The position numbers and the translations under genes are program-made. The notes beneath the pieces are model-generated. The model did no database searches. It worked only from the letters and a program-made list of their open reading frames with translations, and was not told the origin of the DNA. A stretch of DNA of 64,000 bases from CAYOBW01 sp964402115. Lineage in GTDB: Bacteria; Verrucomicrobiota; Kiritimatiellia; UBA8416; CAYOBW01. Position 1 is the stretch's first letter, and each line of letters opens with the position of its first letter. The stretch is taken from assembly GCA_964402115.1 (NCBI GenBank), contig CAYOBW010000009.1, positions 1-64,000 on the forward strand, given 5' to 3'. This document shows positions 16,725 to 26,358 of this stretch, piece by piece.

Positions 16725-19700
16725 ATGCTGTCGCGTTTGCCGCCGCTGTTGCTGCGTGCACTTGCGGGCGCCATGCTGATGGCAGCAGGCGCCGGCATCG
16801 CGCAAGCCGGGAGCGTGGCGGTCGTCAATCCGCGCTGCGAATACCTCGTCAATCCTCAGGGGATCGATGTGACGCGGCCGCGATTAAGCTGGATGATGGA
16901 GATCGGAGACCAGCGGTCAGAGCCCAGGGGGCAGAAGCAGAGCGCCTACCAGGTGCTGGTGGCCTCGACGCCGGAACTGTTAGCCAAGGACCAGGGTGAT
17001 TTGTGGGACAGCGGCAAGGTGGCGTCCAGCCAGAGCGTGCATGTGGAATATGCTGGAAAGCAGTTGGAGTCGCGGCTGCGCTGCCATTGGAAAGTGCGCG
17101 TCTGGCTTGCCCGGAGCGGAGTCGAAGGGGACGAGAAAGGAACGGCGTCCGCCTGGAGCCCCCTGGCGCAATGGAGCATGGGCTTGCTCAAGGCTGAAGA
17201 TTGGCAGGCGCAGTGGATCAGCGACCCCGTCCTGGCCGATCCTGCCAACCGCCCCCTGACGCCCATCCATTGCTATCGCAGCGAACTGGCGTCCCGGCCC
17301 GATGCCGCGAAGTGGATTGTCCTCGATCTCGGCGCCGCCAAACGCATGGATGCCGTTGATGTGATCCCGGCGCGGCCCAAGGGCCAGAGTTGGGATTTTC
17401 GCACGGCGATGTTTCCCGAACGATTCAGGATCGAGGTGGCCGACACGAGGGACTTCCTGAATGCCCGGACGGTGGTGGATCGGACGCGGGACGATGTCCC
17501 CAATCCGCGGGCGAACGAGTGCCGTTGTGGTTTCCCGGCGGTTACCGCGCGTTTCGTGCGACTGACCGTCACGCGGCTTGCCCGTTGGGATGGGCGGGAC
17601 TACGGCCTGGCCTTGGGCGGACTCGCCGTATGCGATGGCACGCAATCCATTGCGATCGGGGCCGCGGTCGAATGCTCGGATTCCCTCGAAACCGAGAACT
17701 GGTCGAAACGATTCCTGGTGGATGGCAAGGCGGCCGTGGCTATCGCGGCCGATTCTCCCGCCCTGGCCGCGGACGTGGCCGATGTGCCGGCGAAGTTCAC
17801 GGTGTCACGCGTGCCGATGCTGCGCCGGGAGTTCACCATCGATGGCGAGGTCCGCCGCGCGGTGCTCTCGATCAGCGCCCGGGGGTTCTATGAGGCCCGC
17901 ATCAACGGCCGGCGGGTCGGCGACGAGCTTCTGGCCCCGGGTTGCACCGACCCCAGCCGGCGCATCCAGTACCAGAGCCACGACGTCACCGCCCTGCTGC
18001 GGCGGGGGTCCAACGTCCTCGGCGCCCTGCTTGGCTACGGCTGGTATGCCGGGCATGTGAACCTCTTCGAGAACCGTTGCATCGACGGTTACTTCCCCCA
18101 ACTCCTGGCCCAGCTCGACGTCGAAACGGCCGACGGACGGCGGCTCACGATCGCCAGCGACGCGAATTGGCGTAGCACCCTGGCCGGACCGGTGCGCAGT
18201 TCGGACCTGCTGGACGGCGAAGCCTGCGACTACCGTCGCGACCTGCCCGGTTGGGATCAGCCGGGGTACGATGACCGGACCTGGGGCAAGGTGTGGTCGC
18301 AACCGCGCGATGAGGTCGCCCTGGTGTGGCAGCGCAGTCAGCCGGTGCGGGCGATCCGGGAAGTGCGGCCCGTGGCGGTGAAGGAAACCAAGCCTGGAAT
18401 CTATGTCTTCGATCTGGGACAGGAGGTGACCGGTTGGTGCCGGTTGAAGGTGGATGGTCCGACCGGCACGCACCTGCGCCTGCGCCACGCCGAACTGGTT
18501 GCCGCGGACGGCAACATCGACATGCGCAACCTCTGGGGCACCGCCCAACAGGAGGACTATTTCCTGGACGGCAAGGGGCTTCGCATCCTCGAACCCCATT
18601 TCACCTACCACGGATTCCGGTACGTGGAACTCAGCGGCCTTCCCGGGCCACCGGACGCCGAAACCCTGGTGGTGGTCAATCTCCGTTCCGCCTTGCCCGA
18701 CGCCGGCCGGTTCGAGTGCTCCAATCCGCTGTTCAACCGCATCATGACCGCGGCGCGCTGGACGCAGTGGAACATGCTGTTCGATGTCCCCACCGGCTGC
18801 GCCGCCCGCAGCGAGCGTCTCGGCTGGCTGGGCGACATCAGGCCCTGCGTGCAGACAGCCAGCTTCAGCATGGATGCGGCGGCGTTCTTCGCCAAATACG
18901 CCGTGGACATGCGCGATGCCCAGAAGTCCGACGGTCGCTTCACCGACATCGCGCCACACGCCCACCTGCGAGGCAGCGAGGTCTGCGTCGGTTCGCCGGG
19001 TTGGGCTGACGCCGGTGTGTCGTTGCCGTGGCAGCAATGGGTGAACTACGCCGATCGCCGCGCCTTGGAGGAACACTGCGCTTCTGCCAAACGCTGGGTG
19101 GATTTCATCCACAGCCGGAATCCCGACCTGCTGTGGAACCAGGCGCGCGGCCAGGATTGGGGCGACTGGATGAGCGCCGGCACCGCCACGCCAAAGGATC
19201 TCGGCGCCACGGCCTTCTTCGCCCATTCCGCCGATTTGGTGGCGCGCATGGCCGCCGCCCTCGGTCGCCATGACGAGGCGGAACGCTACCGCACGCTGTT
19301 CGCCGGCATCCGGCAGGCGTTTGGCAAGCGCTGGGTAGCCGACGATGGCATCATTGCGGCCGGCAGGGCCGGAGGTGCCGAGGCGGATGTCACCGCATGC
19401 CTGGCGGCTGCGGTCAAGGACGGGCGCGTTTCGTTGGTGGTGGGCAACGAGACCCTGGGCGGAGATCCGGCGCCCGGTGTGGTCAAGAGGTTGCGCCTCG
19501 TCTACAGGCTTGGCGGGCAGGAAGCGACCCGGGATCTTGCCGAGGGGGCGACCCTGGAACTGGCCGCACCGGCAGGGCAACGCCTGGAGATACTCAAGGC
19601 CTCCTACGGCGGCGCCAGGACCGGTTCAGGCGTCGGCGGCGACGCGCAGGGCAGCTATGCCCTGGCCCTGCATTTCGGCCTGCTCGAAGAACCGATCCGT

Positions 19701-20312
19701 ACCAGGGCGGTGGAGCGTCTGGTCGAAGCCGTCAAGCGCAACGGTGGACATCCCAGCACCGGTTTCTGGAGCAGCATTGAATTGCTGCTGGCCCTGTCCG
19801 CCAACGGACAGCACGCGACGGCTGCGCACATGCTTGCCCTGCGCGACAAGCCGTCCTGGGGCTACATGGTGGACAACGGCACGACGTTCTGGGAGGCGTT
19901 CAACGCCCCGGAGGGGAATCTCTCGCTCAACCACTGGACCCACAGCGCGGTGGGCGAGTGGCTCTGGCGCAACGTCGCCGGCCTCAGCCCCGATGAACAG
20001 CATCCCGGCTACGCAGGCTTCACGATTCACCCGCGCCCAACCCAGGAAGTATCCTGGTGCAAGGCCAGCTACGATTCCATCCGCGGCAAGATCACCGTCA
20101 ATTGGCAAAGCGAAGGCGACACATTCACGATGGAGGTTACGATTCCGGTCAACACCACGGCAACCGTGTTCGTTCCAGCGCGGGACACCAACGCGGTTAC
20201 TGAGTCCGGAGAACCCGCCGCGAATGCCAAAGGCGTGAAGTTCCTGCGGATGGAAAACGGCGCTGCGGTGTACGAGGTGGGATCGGGAGCGTACCGCTTT
20301 GAGTATCGATAG
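16725..20312 (+). CDS. Alpha-L-rhamnosidase (GH78) with inserted domains
   Basis: A 1195-residue secreted enzyme that removes terminal alpha-L-rhamnose. The signal peptide ends near AGAGIAQA. An N-terminal fibronectin-like region (NPRCEYLVNPQGIDVTRPRLSW) is followed by an inserted discoidin-like domain (about 205-320), the Bac_rhamnosid_N region (INGRRVGDELLAPGCTD), and the alpha/alpha barrel. Catalytic candidates are Glu697 in SERLGWLGD (general acid) and Glu1057 in TTFWEAF (base). An extra domain of about 90 residues (875-965, VVGNETLGGDPAPGVVKRL) interrupts the barrel and resembles DUF3395. Start at 16725, because upstream codons are poly-G artefact. First gene of the plus-strand glycan locus. 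Confidence 0.93.
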   Translation: MLSRLPPLLLRALAGAMLMAAGAGIAQAGSVAVVNPRCEYLVNPQGIDVTRPRLSWMMEIGDQRSEPRGQKQSAYQVLVASTPELLAKDQGDLWDSGKVASSQSVHVEYAGKQLESRLRCHWKVRVWLARSGVEGDEKGTASAWSPLAQWSMGLLKAEDWQAQWISDPVLADPANRPLTPIHCYRSELASRPDAAKWIVLDLGAAKRMDAVDVIPARPKGQSWDFRTAMFPERFRIEVADTRDFLNARTVVDRTRDDVPNPRANECRCGFPAVTARFVRLTVTRLARWDGRDYGLALGGLAVCDGTQSIAIGAAVECSDSLETENWSKRFLVDGKAAVAIAADSPALAADVADVPAKFTVSRVPMLRREFTIDGEVRRAVLSISARGFYEARINGRRVGDELLAPGCTDPSRRIQYQSHDVTALLRRGSNVLGALLGYGWYAGHVNLFENRCIDGYFPQLLAQLDVETADGRRLTIASDANWRSTLAGPVRSSDLLDGEACDYRRDLPGWDQPGYDDRTWGKVWSQPRDEVALVWQRSQPVRAIREVRPVAVKETKPGIYVFDLGQEVTGWCRLKVDGPTGTHLRLRHAELVAADGNIDMRNLWGTAQQEDYFLDGKGLRILEPHFTYHGFRYVELSGLPGPPDAETLVVVNLRSALPDAGRFECSNPLFNRIMTAARWTQWNMLFDVPTGCAARSERLGWLGDIRPCVQTASFSMDAAAFFAKYAVDMRDAQKSDGRFTDIAPHAHLRGSEVCVGSPGWADAGVSLPWQQWVNYADRRALEEHCASAKRWVDFIHSRNPDLLWNQARGQDWGDWMSAGTATPKDLGATAFFAHSADLVARMAAALGRHDEAERYRTLFAGIRQAFGKRWVADDGIIAAGRAGGAEADVTACLAAAVKDGRVSLVVGNETLGGDPAPGVVKRLRLVYRLGGQEATRDLAEGATLELAAPAGQRLEILKASYGGARTGSGVGGDAQGSYALALHFGLLEEPIRTRAVERLVEAVKRNGGHPSTGFWSSIELLLALSANGQHATAAHMLALRDKPSWGYMVDNGTTFWEAFNAPEGNLSLNHWTHSAVGEWLWRNVAGLSPDEQHPGYAGFTIHPRPTQEVSWCKASYDSIRGKITVNWQSEGDTFTMEVTIPVNTTATVFVPARDTNAVTESGEPAANAKGVKFLRMENGAAVYEVGSGAYRFEYR

Positions 20313-20393
20313 AGCAGCGGTGTGATTACGGCCAAGGGCAAATGAAGAGGCACCAGGAAGAACCGAAAACAGTAATCATTTGAGGCCGAACAG

Positions 20394-23300
20394 ATGACTA
20401 GCAGACAAAGCATCACGGTTCAGTATCTGGCAATCATCGCCGCGATGCTGCTTGCCTCTCCGGGTGCTCATGCCGCTGCGCTGGAAGACGGGTTCCGCAG
20501 TCCGCCGCATCCGGCCAAGCCTTGGGTCTACTGGATCAATATGGATGGCCATTTCACGAAGGAGGGAATCACGGCCGATCTTGAGTCCATGAAGGCGGCC
20601 GGAATCGGGGGGATGATCCACATGGATGTCGATGTGGGCGTGCCCCGGGGAAATGTCCCCTTCATGAGCGAGACGTGGCAGGCGAACTTCCGGCACGCCG
20701 TCCTTGAATGCGAGCGGCTCGGGCTGGAGTTCACCACGATTACCGGGCCTGGCTGGACGGGCACCGGAGGTCCATGGGTCAAGGCAAACGAGTCGATGCA
20801 GCACCTGCTCCCAGTCAGCGTGAATACCAGGGGGCCGGCAACGTTCAACGAGGTCCTGCCAAAACCACAGCCGCGGGTTTCTGGGTATCACGCTGCACAA
20901 ACGCCGGAGATGCGCGAAACACTCAATGCATTCTACGAGGATGTTGCGGTGTATGCATTTCCAAAGAGCGATCCGGTGGTGGAGAATATCGATGAGAAGG
21001 CACTGTTCGTTCGCAATCCCTACACCTCCATGCCGGGCGTCAGGACGCACTTCCCTGCGCCGGCCAGTTTCCCGGAAACCGATCAAGCGCAGGGGATCGA
21101 TCCATCGAAGATCATCGACCTGACCGGCCGCCTGCAAGCGGACGGCCGCCTGCAATGGGAGGTTCCGTCCGGCGAGTGGACCATCCTGCGCATGGGGCGG
21201 CGATCAACCGGCGCCAACACCCGCCCCGCCCCCGCGGCCGGGCTTGGATTCGAGAGCAACAAGTTTGACAAGAGGGCTTTGGAATCCCATTTCGAGGCCT
21301 ATTTCGATCCTCTTCTCAAGCGCATCGGTCCGCGGTCGCCGGATCGCACGACGGGTTTTACCGGTCTGGATGCCGACAGCTGGGAGATGGGCGCCCAGAA
21401 CTGGACGCCCGGATTCCGCGAGGAGTTCAAGAAACGGCGGAGTTACGATCCCTGGCCTTACTTCCCTGCCTATTCCGGGCGCTTAGTGGGCAGCCGGGAA
21501 ATGACGGAACGCTTTCTTTGGGATGTGCGCATGACGTGCCAGGAGCTGTTGCTGGAAAACCACATCGCGCACATGAAAACGCTATGTCACGCGCGCGGTC
21601 TGAAATTGACCATCGAGCCGTATGACATGACCCCGGCGAGCGACCTCGATCTTGGCTCCTACGCGGATATCCCCCAGGGCGAGTTCTGGCTGAACACGTT
21701 CAACTCGGCTTGGAGCTGTGTCGAGGCCGCCTCCATCGGGCATATCATGGGCAAACCCATTGTCGCGGCCGAGGCGTTCACGGCCGCTGGGACCGCTTGG
21801 ACCGAAAAGCCATGGGCATTGAAGAATCAGGGAGACTGGGCCTTCGCCGCCGGCATCAACCGGTTTGTAATCGTGTGTTTCTCCCACCAGCCGTGGCTGG
21901 ACCGAGCCCCCGGGATGACCTTTGGCAGTTACGGTCTTCATTGGGAACGGACGCAGACCTTCTGGCCGCTGCTGGGCGGCTACCACCAATACCTGGCGCG
22001 CTGCTCTCATCTGCTGCAACAGGGGGTGACGGTTTCCGACGTGCTTTACCTGACCCCTGAAGGCGCACCGCACGTATTTCGCGCGCCGGACAGCGCTCTC
22101 GATGATGCCGCAAGCATGCTGCCGGACAAGAAAGGTTACGGCTTCGACGGATGCTCGCCGAAGATCCTGATGACCAGGGCAGGGGTCAAGGATGGGCTGA
22201 TAGCTTTTCCTGGCGGGAGCTCATACCGCCTGCTGGTCCTGCCGCAGGTTGACCCCATGACGCCGGGGTTGCTCGCCAAGATAGGGGATCTGGTGAAAGC
22301 CGGGGCCACGGTGGTCGGCACGCCGCCGCTCAAGTCGCCCGGCCTTTCGGGCTATCCCGCCTGTGACCGTGACGTCCAGGCGTTCGCCAAGGAGATCTGG
22401 GGGAGCACGGACGTGCCGCAGAAGGCAACAAAACGCAGTTATGGCAAGGGCTTCGTCCACTGGGGTGGCGGGCTGTCTCCTGTAGACAGGCTTCAGCAGG
22501 CCCCACGATCAAACAAGGATCCCAATACAGCCAACGCGTGGATCTGGTACCCTGAAGGGAATCCCGCTCAGGGCGCACCGCCGGGCACAAGGTATTTCAA
22601 ACGTATCATCCAGGTGGACGGGGCAAAGATCCTGGAGTCCGCCGCCGCCGCGGTGACCGCGGACAATGCTTTCACCTTGTGGATCAACGGGAAGAAGGTC
22701 AGCGAGGGCGATAACTTCAACGTCACTGTCAGGACATCGATCACATCCTTCCTCCGTCCGGGAGCGAATGTCCTTGCCGTAGTTGTCACCAACATCGGGG
22801 AAGCGGCCAATCCCGCCGGATGGATCGGCTCATTCGATCTGAACTACAAAGACGGTGCCCACGAGGTGGTTGGAACAGGCAAGGAGTGGTCTGCTGGACT
22901 GGTTGCGCAGCCGGGTTGGGAGCAGGCGGCGACAAAGCCGGGAGATTGGAAGGACGCCCTGGTTCTTGGCGCTTACGCCATGCCGCCATGGAACCGTGGC
23001 GGGGAGGGCAAAACCCTCCCGCCGCTCTATCCGTCGTATGATCTGACCGCCGCCCTGTTGAATGGCATGGGCGTGAAGGAGGATTTCACCGCAACCGGTC
23101 CCGTGCGCTACAGCCACCGGCGCACCGAGGAACGGGATATCTATTTCGTGGCAAACCGGACCGGTAATCCGATCAAGACGGGCTGCCGTTTCCGGGTCTG
23201 CCAAGGCAGCCCGCAACTCTGGGATCCCGTGACTGGCGAGCAGCGGCCACTGATGCAATTTGAGCGTGCCGATGGTTTGACGGTCATTCCCATGGAGTTT

Positions 23301-23870
23301 GACGCCTTCCAGAGCTTCTTCGTTGTCTTCGGCGGGAAGGACGAAAAGCCAATATCGAAGGCTGAAACTGATTTCCCGAAGGTCAAGCCAATCCAGGAAC
23401 TGTCCGGCGCCTGGCAAGTCGCGTTCGATCCGAAATGGGGCGGGCCGGAGAAGATCACGTTTGATGCCCTGCAGGATTGGACGACGCGGCTGGAGCCGGG
23501 GATCAAGTTCTATTCCGGCATCGCCACCTATCGAAAGGATTTCAACCTGGCCCAGATTCCGGGAGGGAGAACCTATCTCGATTTGGGAGTTGTTCATGAA
23601 ATCGCCCGGATCCGTGTGAATGGCAGGGATCTTGGCACAGTCTGGTGCGCTCCGTGGCGGATCGACATCTCCACCGCCTTAAAGGAAGGAACGAACGACT
23701 TGGAAATCGAAGTCGCCAACCTGTGGCCCAACCGGCTGATCGGAGATGAGGCCAGAGCTGCGGACCAGCGTTTTACCCGAACGATCATGGGCCACCCGTA
23801 CAGGATCGATAGTAAACGTCTTTGTTCCGGCCTGCTGGGACCGGTGCGACTCTTGACCGACGGAAGATGA
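20394..23870 (+). CDS. GH106-type alpha-L-rhamnosidase
   Basis: A 1158-residue secreted glycoside hydrolase, start supported by GAGG 7 bases upstream. The family pattern is clear: KPWVYWINMDGHFTKEGITA, then ITGPGWTGTGGPWV, a barrel segment FTGLDADSWEMGAQNWTPGF and KPIVAAEAFT. A galactose-binding-like insert (about 705-830, RYFKRIIQVDG...FTLWINGKKV) lies after the catalytic part. The C-terminus is a second beta-sandwich (DLGVVHEIARIRVNGRDLGT). GH106 enzymes cleave rhamnose from complex pectins. Its neighbours are another GH106 and a GH78, so the substrate probably contains several rhamnose linkages. The paralogue at 26359 carries the same insert elsewhere. Confidence 0.9.
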   Translation: MTSRQSITVQYLAIIAAMLLASPGAHAAALEDGFRSPPHPAKPWVYWINMDGHFTKEGITADLESMKAAGIGGMIHMDVDVGVPRGNVPFMSETWQANFRHAVLECERLGLEFTTITGPGWTGTGGPWVKANESMQHLLPVSVNTRGPATFNEVLPKPQPRVSGYHAAQTPEMRETLNAFYEDVAVYAFPKSDPVVENIDEKALFVRNPYTSMPGVRTHFPAPASFPETDQAQGIDPSKIIDLTGRLQADGRLQWEVPSGEWTILRMGRRSTGANTRPAPAAGLGFESNKFDKRALESHFEAYFDPLLKRIGPRSPDRTTGFTGLDADSWEMGAQNWTPGFREEFKKRRSYDPWPYFPAYSGRLVGSREMTERFLWDVRMTCQELLLENHIAHMKTLCHARGLKLTIEPYDMTPASDLDLGSYADIPQGEFWLNTFNSAWSCVEAASIGHIMGKPIVAAEAFTAAGTAWTEKPWALKNQGDWAFAAGINRFVIVCFSHQPWLDRAPGMTFGSYGLHWERTQTFWPLLGGYHQYLARCSHLLQQGVTVSDVLYLTPEGAPHVFRAPDSALDDAASMLPDKKGYGFDGCSPKILMTRAGVKDGLIAFPGGSSYRLLVLPQVDPMTPGLLAKIGDLVKAGATVVGTPPLKSPGLSGYPACDRDVQAFAKEIWGSTDVPQKATKRSYGKGFVHWGGGLSPVDRLQQAPRSNKDPNTANAWIWYPEGNPAQGAPPGTRYFKRIIQVDGAKILESAAAAVTADNAFTLWINGKKVSEGDNFNVTVRTSITSFLRPGANVLAVVVTNIGEAANPAGWIGSFDLNYKDGAHEVVGTGKEWSAGLVAQPGWEQAATKPGDWKDALVLGAYAMPPWNRGGEGKTLPPLYPSYDLTAALLNGMGVKEDFTATGPVRYSHRRTEERDIYFVANRTGNPIKTGCRFRVCQGSPQLWDPVTGEQRPLMQFERADGLTVIPMEFDAFQSFFVVFGGKDEKPISKAETDFPKVKPIQELSGAWQVAFDPKWGGPEKITFDALQDWTTRLEPGIKFYSGIATYRKDFNLAQIPGGRTYLDLGVVHEIARIRVNGRDLGTVWCAPWRIDISTALKEGTNDLEIEVANLWPNRLIGDEARAADQRFTRTIMGHPYRIDSKRLCSGLLGPVRLLTDGR

Positions 23871-23913
23871 GCACCATGACAGAATCATGTGGAACGAAGA
23901 TGAAAAGGATCTG

Positions 23914-24739
23914 ATGAAACTCACCATCCTATCGCTCACCGGCCTGCTACTTGCCTTGCCGACCGGACTGCATGCCGCCGGTCCGACTGAATGGCGATAT
24001 GCGCTGAACATGGACGGAGCTTCGGTGGGGAAGCAGCCGTACCCGGCATTGAACGGTGGCGCTTTTGACGGCCCTGTGGTCAAGGAGTCGCCCGACCCGC
24101 TGGTCGGTTATCGGTGGAAGGAGACGAAAGCGGATGACGGGTTGCAGGTCTACGTGCTACGGCCGGTCGCCGCCGTCGCGGATGCAGATGCTTCATTCGC
24201 GAATCTCGATTCGGCGACCGCCGGGACGACGGATATTGCCGTGAAGGGAACCGGTTCCATCCGTCTTGACTTCGGGGTGGAGAGCGCCGCCTGGCTGGAA
24301 TTCGACAGCCCGGATCTTGCCGGCAAAGTGGAGCTGAGCATCAGCGAGTACAACGAGCCTGCCAAAGTGAACAGCGGTCCGCCACATCCCGCGAAGACGG
24401 GCGTCCCGGTGAAGTACGGGAACACATACCGCCTGGAGCTGAATAGCGCGCTTTGCGCAGATGCTTCTGCAGCTGGATGTCGTGTATGCCGACGGCGGCA
24501 AGGAGCGCATTGTCAGCGACGAGTCCTGGAAAGCATCGGCCGGACCGGTATATTGGGACCAGCTGCGCATGGGCGTGATGTACGACGCGCGCCGCGAGCA
24601 ACCCGGTTGGAGCACGGCGACTTTCGACGACTCTGCCTGGGAGCCGGCTGCCCTTCGGGAGGGTGTCAAGGGCCGGCTCGCGGCGCAAGTGAGCGAGCCG
24701 ATCAAGGTGATGAGGACCCTGAACCATCCAATGAAGTGA
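23914..24739 (+). pseudogene. Truncated alpha-L-rhamnosidase (GH78) pseudogene
   Basis: The first part (from MKLTILSLTGLL, a signal peptide) reads as an N-terminal rhamnosidase domain to YGNTYRLELN near 24445. The frame then changes, and RFAQMLLQLDVVYADGGKER onward matches the Bac_rhamnosid_N domain of GH78 (DESWKASAGPV, DARREQPGW). It ends at a stop at 24737-24739, right after APV-type strand residues, with no catalytic barrel. Two losses are therefore visible: an internal frameshifting deletion near 24447 and loss of about 600 C-terminal residues. Intact paralogues flank it. Confidence 0.8.
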
Positions 24740-24842
24740 GGATGAAATTGTTTCTTGCTGTTGTTGGCTTGTAAGGCACTATTGATGAACGAGTCATGAG
24801 TGACAGAGCAATGGGAGAGCAGAGTAAGGCGGGGGCTACAAT

Positions 24843-26273
24843 ATGACCAGAACGCTGATGAAAATTGGACTCTTCGGCATCGGACTCGACACCTATTGGC
24901 CGCAATTCGCCGGGCTCAGGGAAAGGCTGGAAGGCTATCTGCAGCGCGTCGCGCAGAAACTGGCCTTGCCCGGCGTGGAGGTCGTCAACCTCGGCCTCGT
25001 CGACACGGCGGAGCGGGCGGTGGCGGCGGGTCATCAGTTCCGCCAGGCCGACGTGGACCTGATCTTCCTGCATGTCACCACCTACGCGCTTTCGTCCACC
25101 GTATTGCCGGTGGTGCGGCGGGCCAAGGTGCCGGTCATCATCCTCAACCTCTCGCCTCTGCCGGCGATTGATTACGAGTGGTTCAACCGACTCGGCGACC
25201 GCGCGAAGATGACCGGCGAGTGGCTGGCCCATTGCGCGGCCTGTCCGGTGCCGGAGATAGCCAACGTCTTCAACCGCGCCCGCATCCCGTTTCACCAGGT
25301 CACCGGCATGTTGGAGGACGACGCGACATGCTGGCGCGAGGTGGACGAGTGGGTCGAGGCAGCCCGCGTAGCGTACGTCATGGAACATAACCGCCTGGGT
25401 GTGATGGGCCACTACTACTCGGGGATGCTGGACATCTACTCCGACCTTACCCAGCAATGCGCGAGCTTCGGCGGCCACGTCGAGATCATCGAGGTGGACG
25501 AACTCGCCGCGCTGCGCAGCGAGGTGAACGCTGCGGACGTTCACGATCGCGTCGCGCGCTTCGGCGAGGCGTTTGACGTGCAGCCCGAATGCCCGCAGGC
25601 CGAATTGGAGCGCGCCGCACGGACCTCGGTCGCGCTGGACCGGCTCGTCGGGCAACACCGGCTCGGTTCTCTGGCGTACTACTACATGGGCACCGGCAAT
25701 CCGTCCAACGAGGATGCCATCAGTTCCATCATCCTCGGCACATCGTTGTTGACCGCACGGGGTGTGCCGGTCGCCGGCGAGATGGAGATCAAGAACGTGC
25801 AGGCGATGAAGATCCTGGATAGCTTCGGCGCGGGCGGCTCCTTCACGGAATACTATGCGATGGACTACCGGGACGACGTGGTGCTGATGGGCCACGATGG
25901 TCCCGGCCACATTGCCATCGCGCAGGGCAAGACCAAGGTTCGCCCGCTGACGGTCTATCACGGCAAAGTCGGACGCGGCCTTTCCGTGGAGATGTCGGTC
26001 AAGCACGGCCCGGTGACGCTGCTTGCGGTGGTACAAACCGCGGACGGCCGACTCAAACTGCTCGTCGCCGAAGGAGCGTCGGTGCCCGGTCCGATCCTGG
26101 AGATTGGCAACACGAACAGCCGCTACCGCTTTTCCATCGGTGCAAGGAAGTTCGTCGAATCATGGAACGGTCACGGCCCGGCGCACCACTGCGCGGTTGG
26201 CCTCGGCCACATCGGCGGCAAGATCGAGAAGCTCGGCAAGCTGTTGCAGATGGAAGTAACGAAAGTATGCTGA
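24843..26273 (+). CDS. L-arabinose/L-fucose isomerase family protein
   Basis: A 476-residue cytoplasmic protein without a signal peptide. It opens with MKIGLFGIGLDTYWPQF (second Met, 24858), the hallmark of arabinose/fucose-isomerase-like proteins. Further marks are VTTYALSSTVLPVVRR, YYYMGTGNP, GEMEIKNVQAMKIL and GHDGPGHIAI with a metal-binding Glu/His set. The fold isomerises aldoses to ketoses, so a role in rhamnose, fucose or arabinose catabolism is plausible in this locus. The true sugar cannot be read from sequence. Downstream kinase and aldolase genes are absent from the window. The start could be 24843 or 24858. Confidence 0.82.
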   Translation: MTRTLMKIGLFGIGLDTYWPQFAGLRERLEGYLQRVAQKLALPGVEVVNLGLVDTAERAVAAGHQFRQADVDLIFLHVTTYALSSTVLPVVRRAKVPVIILNLSPLPAIDYEWFNRLGDRAKMTGEWLAHCAACPVPEIANVFNRARIPFHQVTGMLEDDATCWREVDEWVEAARVAYVMEHNRLGVMGHYYSGMLDIYSDLTQQCASFGGHVEIIEVDELAALRSEVNAADVHDRVARFGEAFDVQPECPQAELERAARTSVALDRLVGQHRLGSLAYYYMGTGNPSNEDAISSIILGTSLLTARGVPVAGEMEIKNVQAMKILDSFGAGGSFTEYYAMDYRDDVVLMGHDGPGHIAIAQGKTKVRPLTVYHGKVGRGLSVEMSVKHGPVTLLAVVQTADGRLKLLVAEGASVPGPILEIGNTNSRYRFSIGARKFVESWNGHGPAHHCAVGLGHIGGKIEKLGKLLQMEVTKVC

Positions 26274-26358
26274 GGAGGCTCGGGAGAAGGGAATTGCCTT
26301 GAATCGGTCACTCGGCCTCGCACGCAGGAGTCGAAAACACGCGAAGGGAGAAGGATAT

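Noticed and set aside
16209..16805. Open frames across the N gap with poly-Pro or poly-Gly
   Set aside because: Produced by homopolymer artefacts and Ns, not by coding sequence. The GH78 start was therefore placed at 16725.
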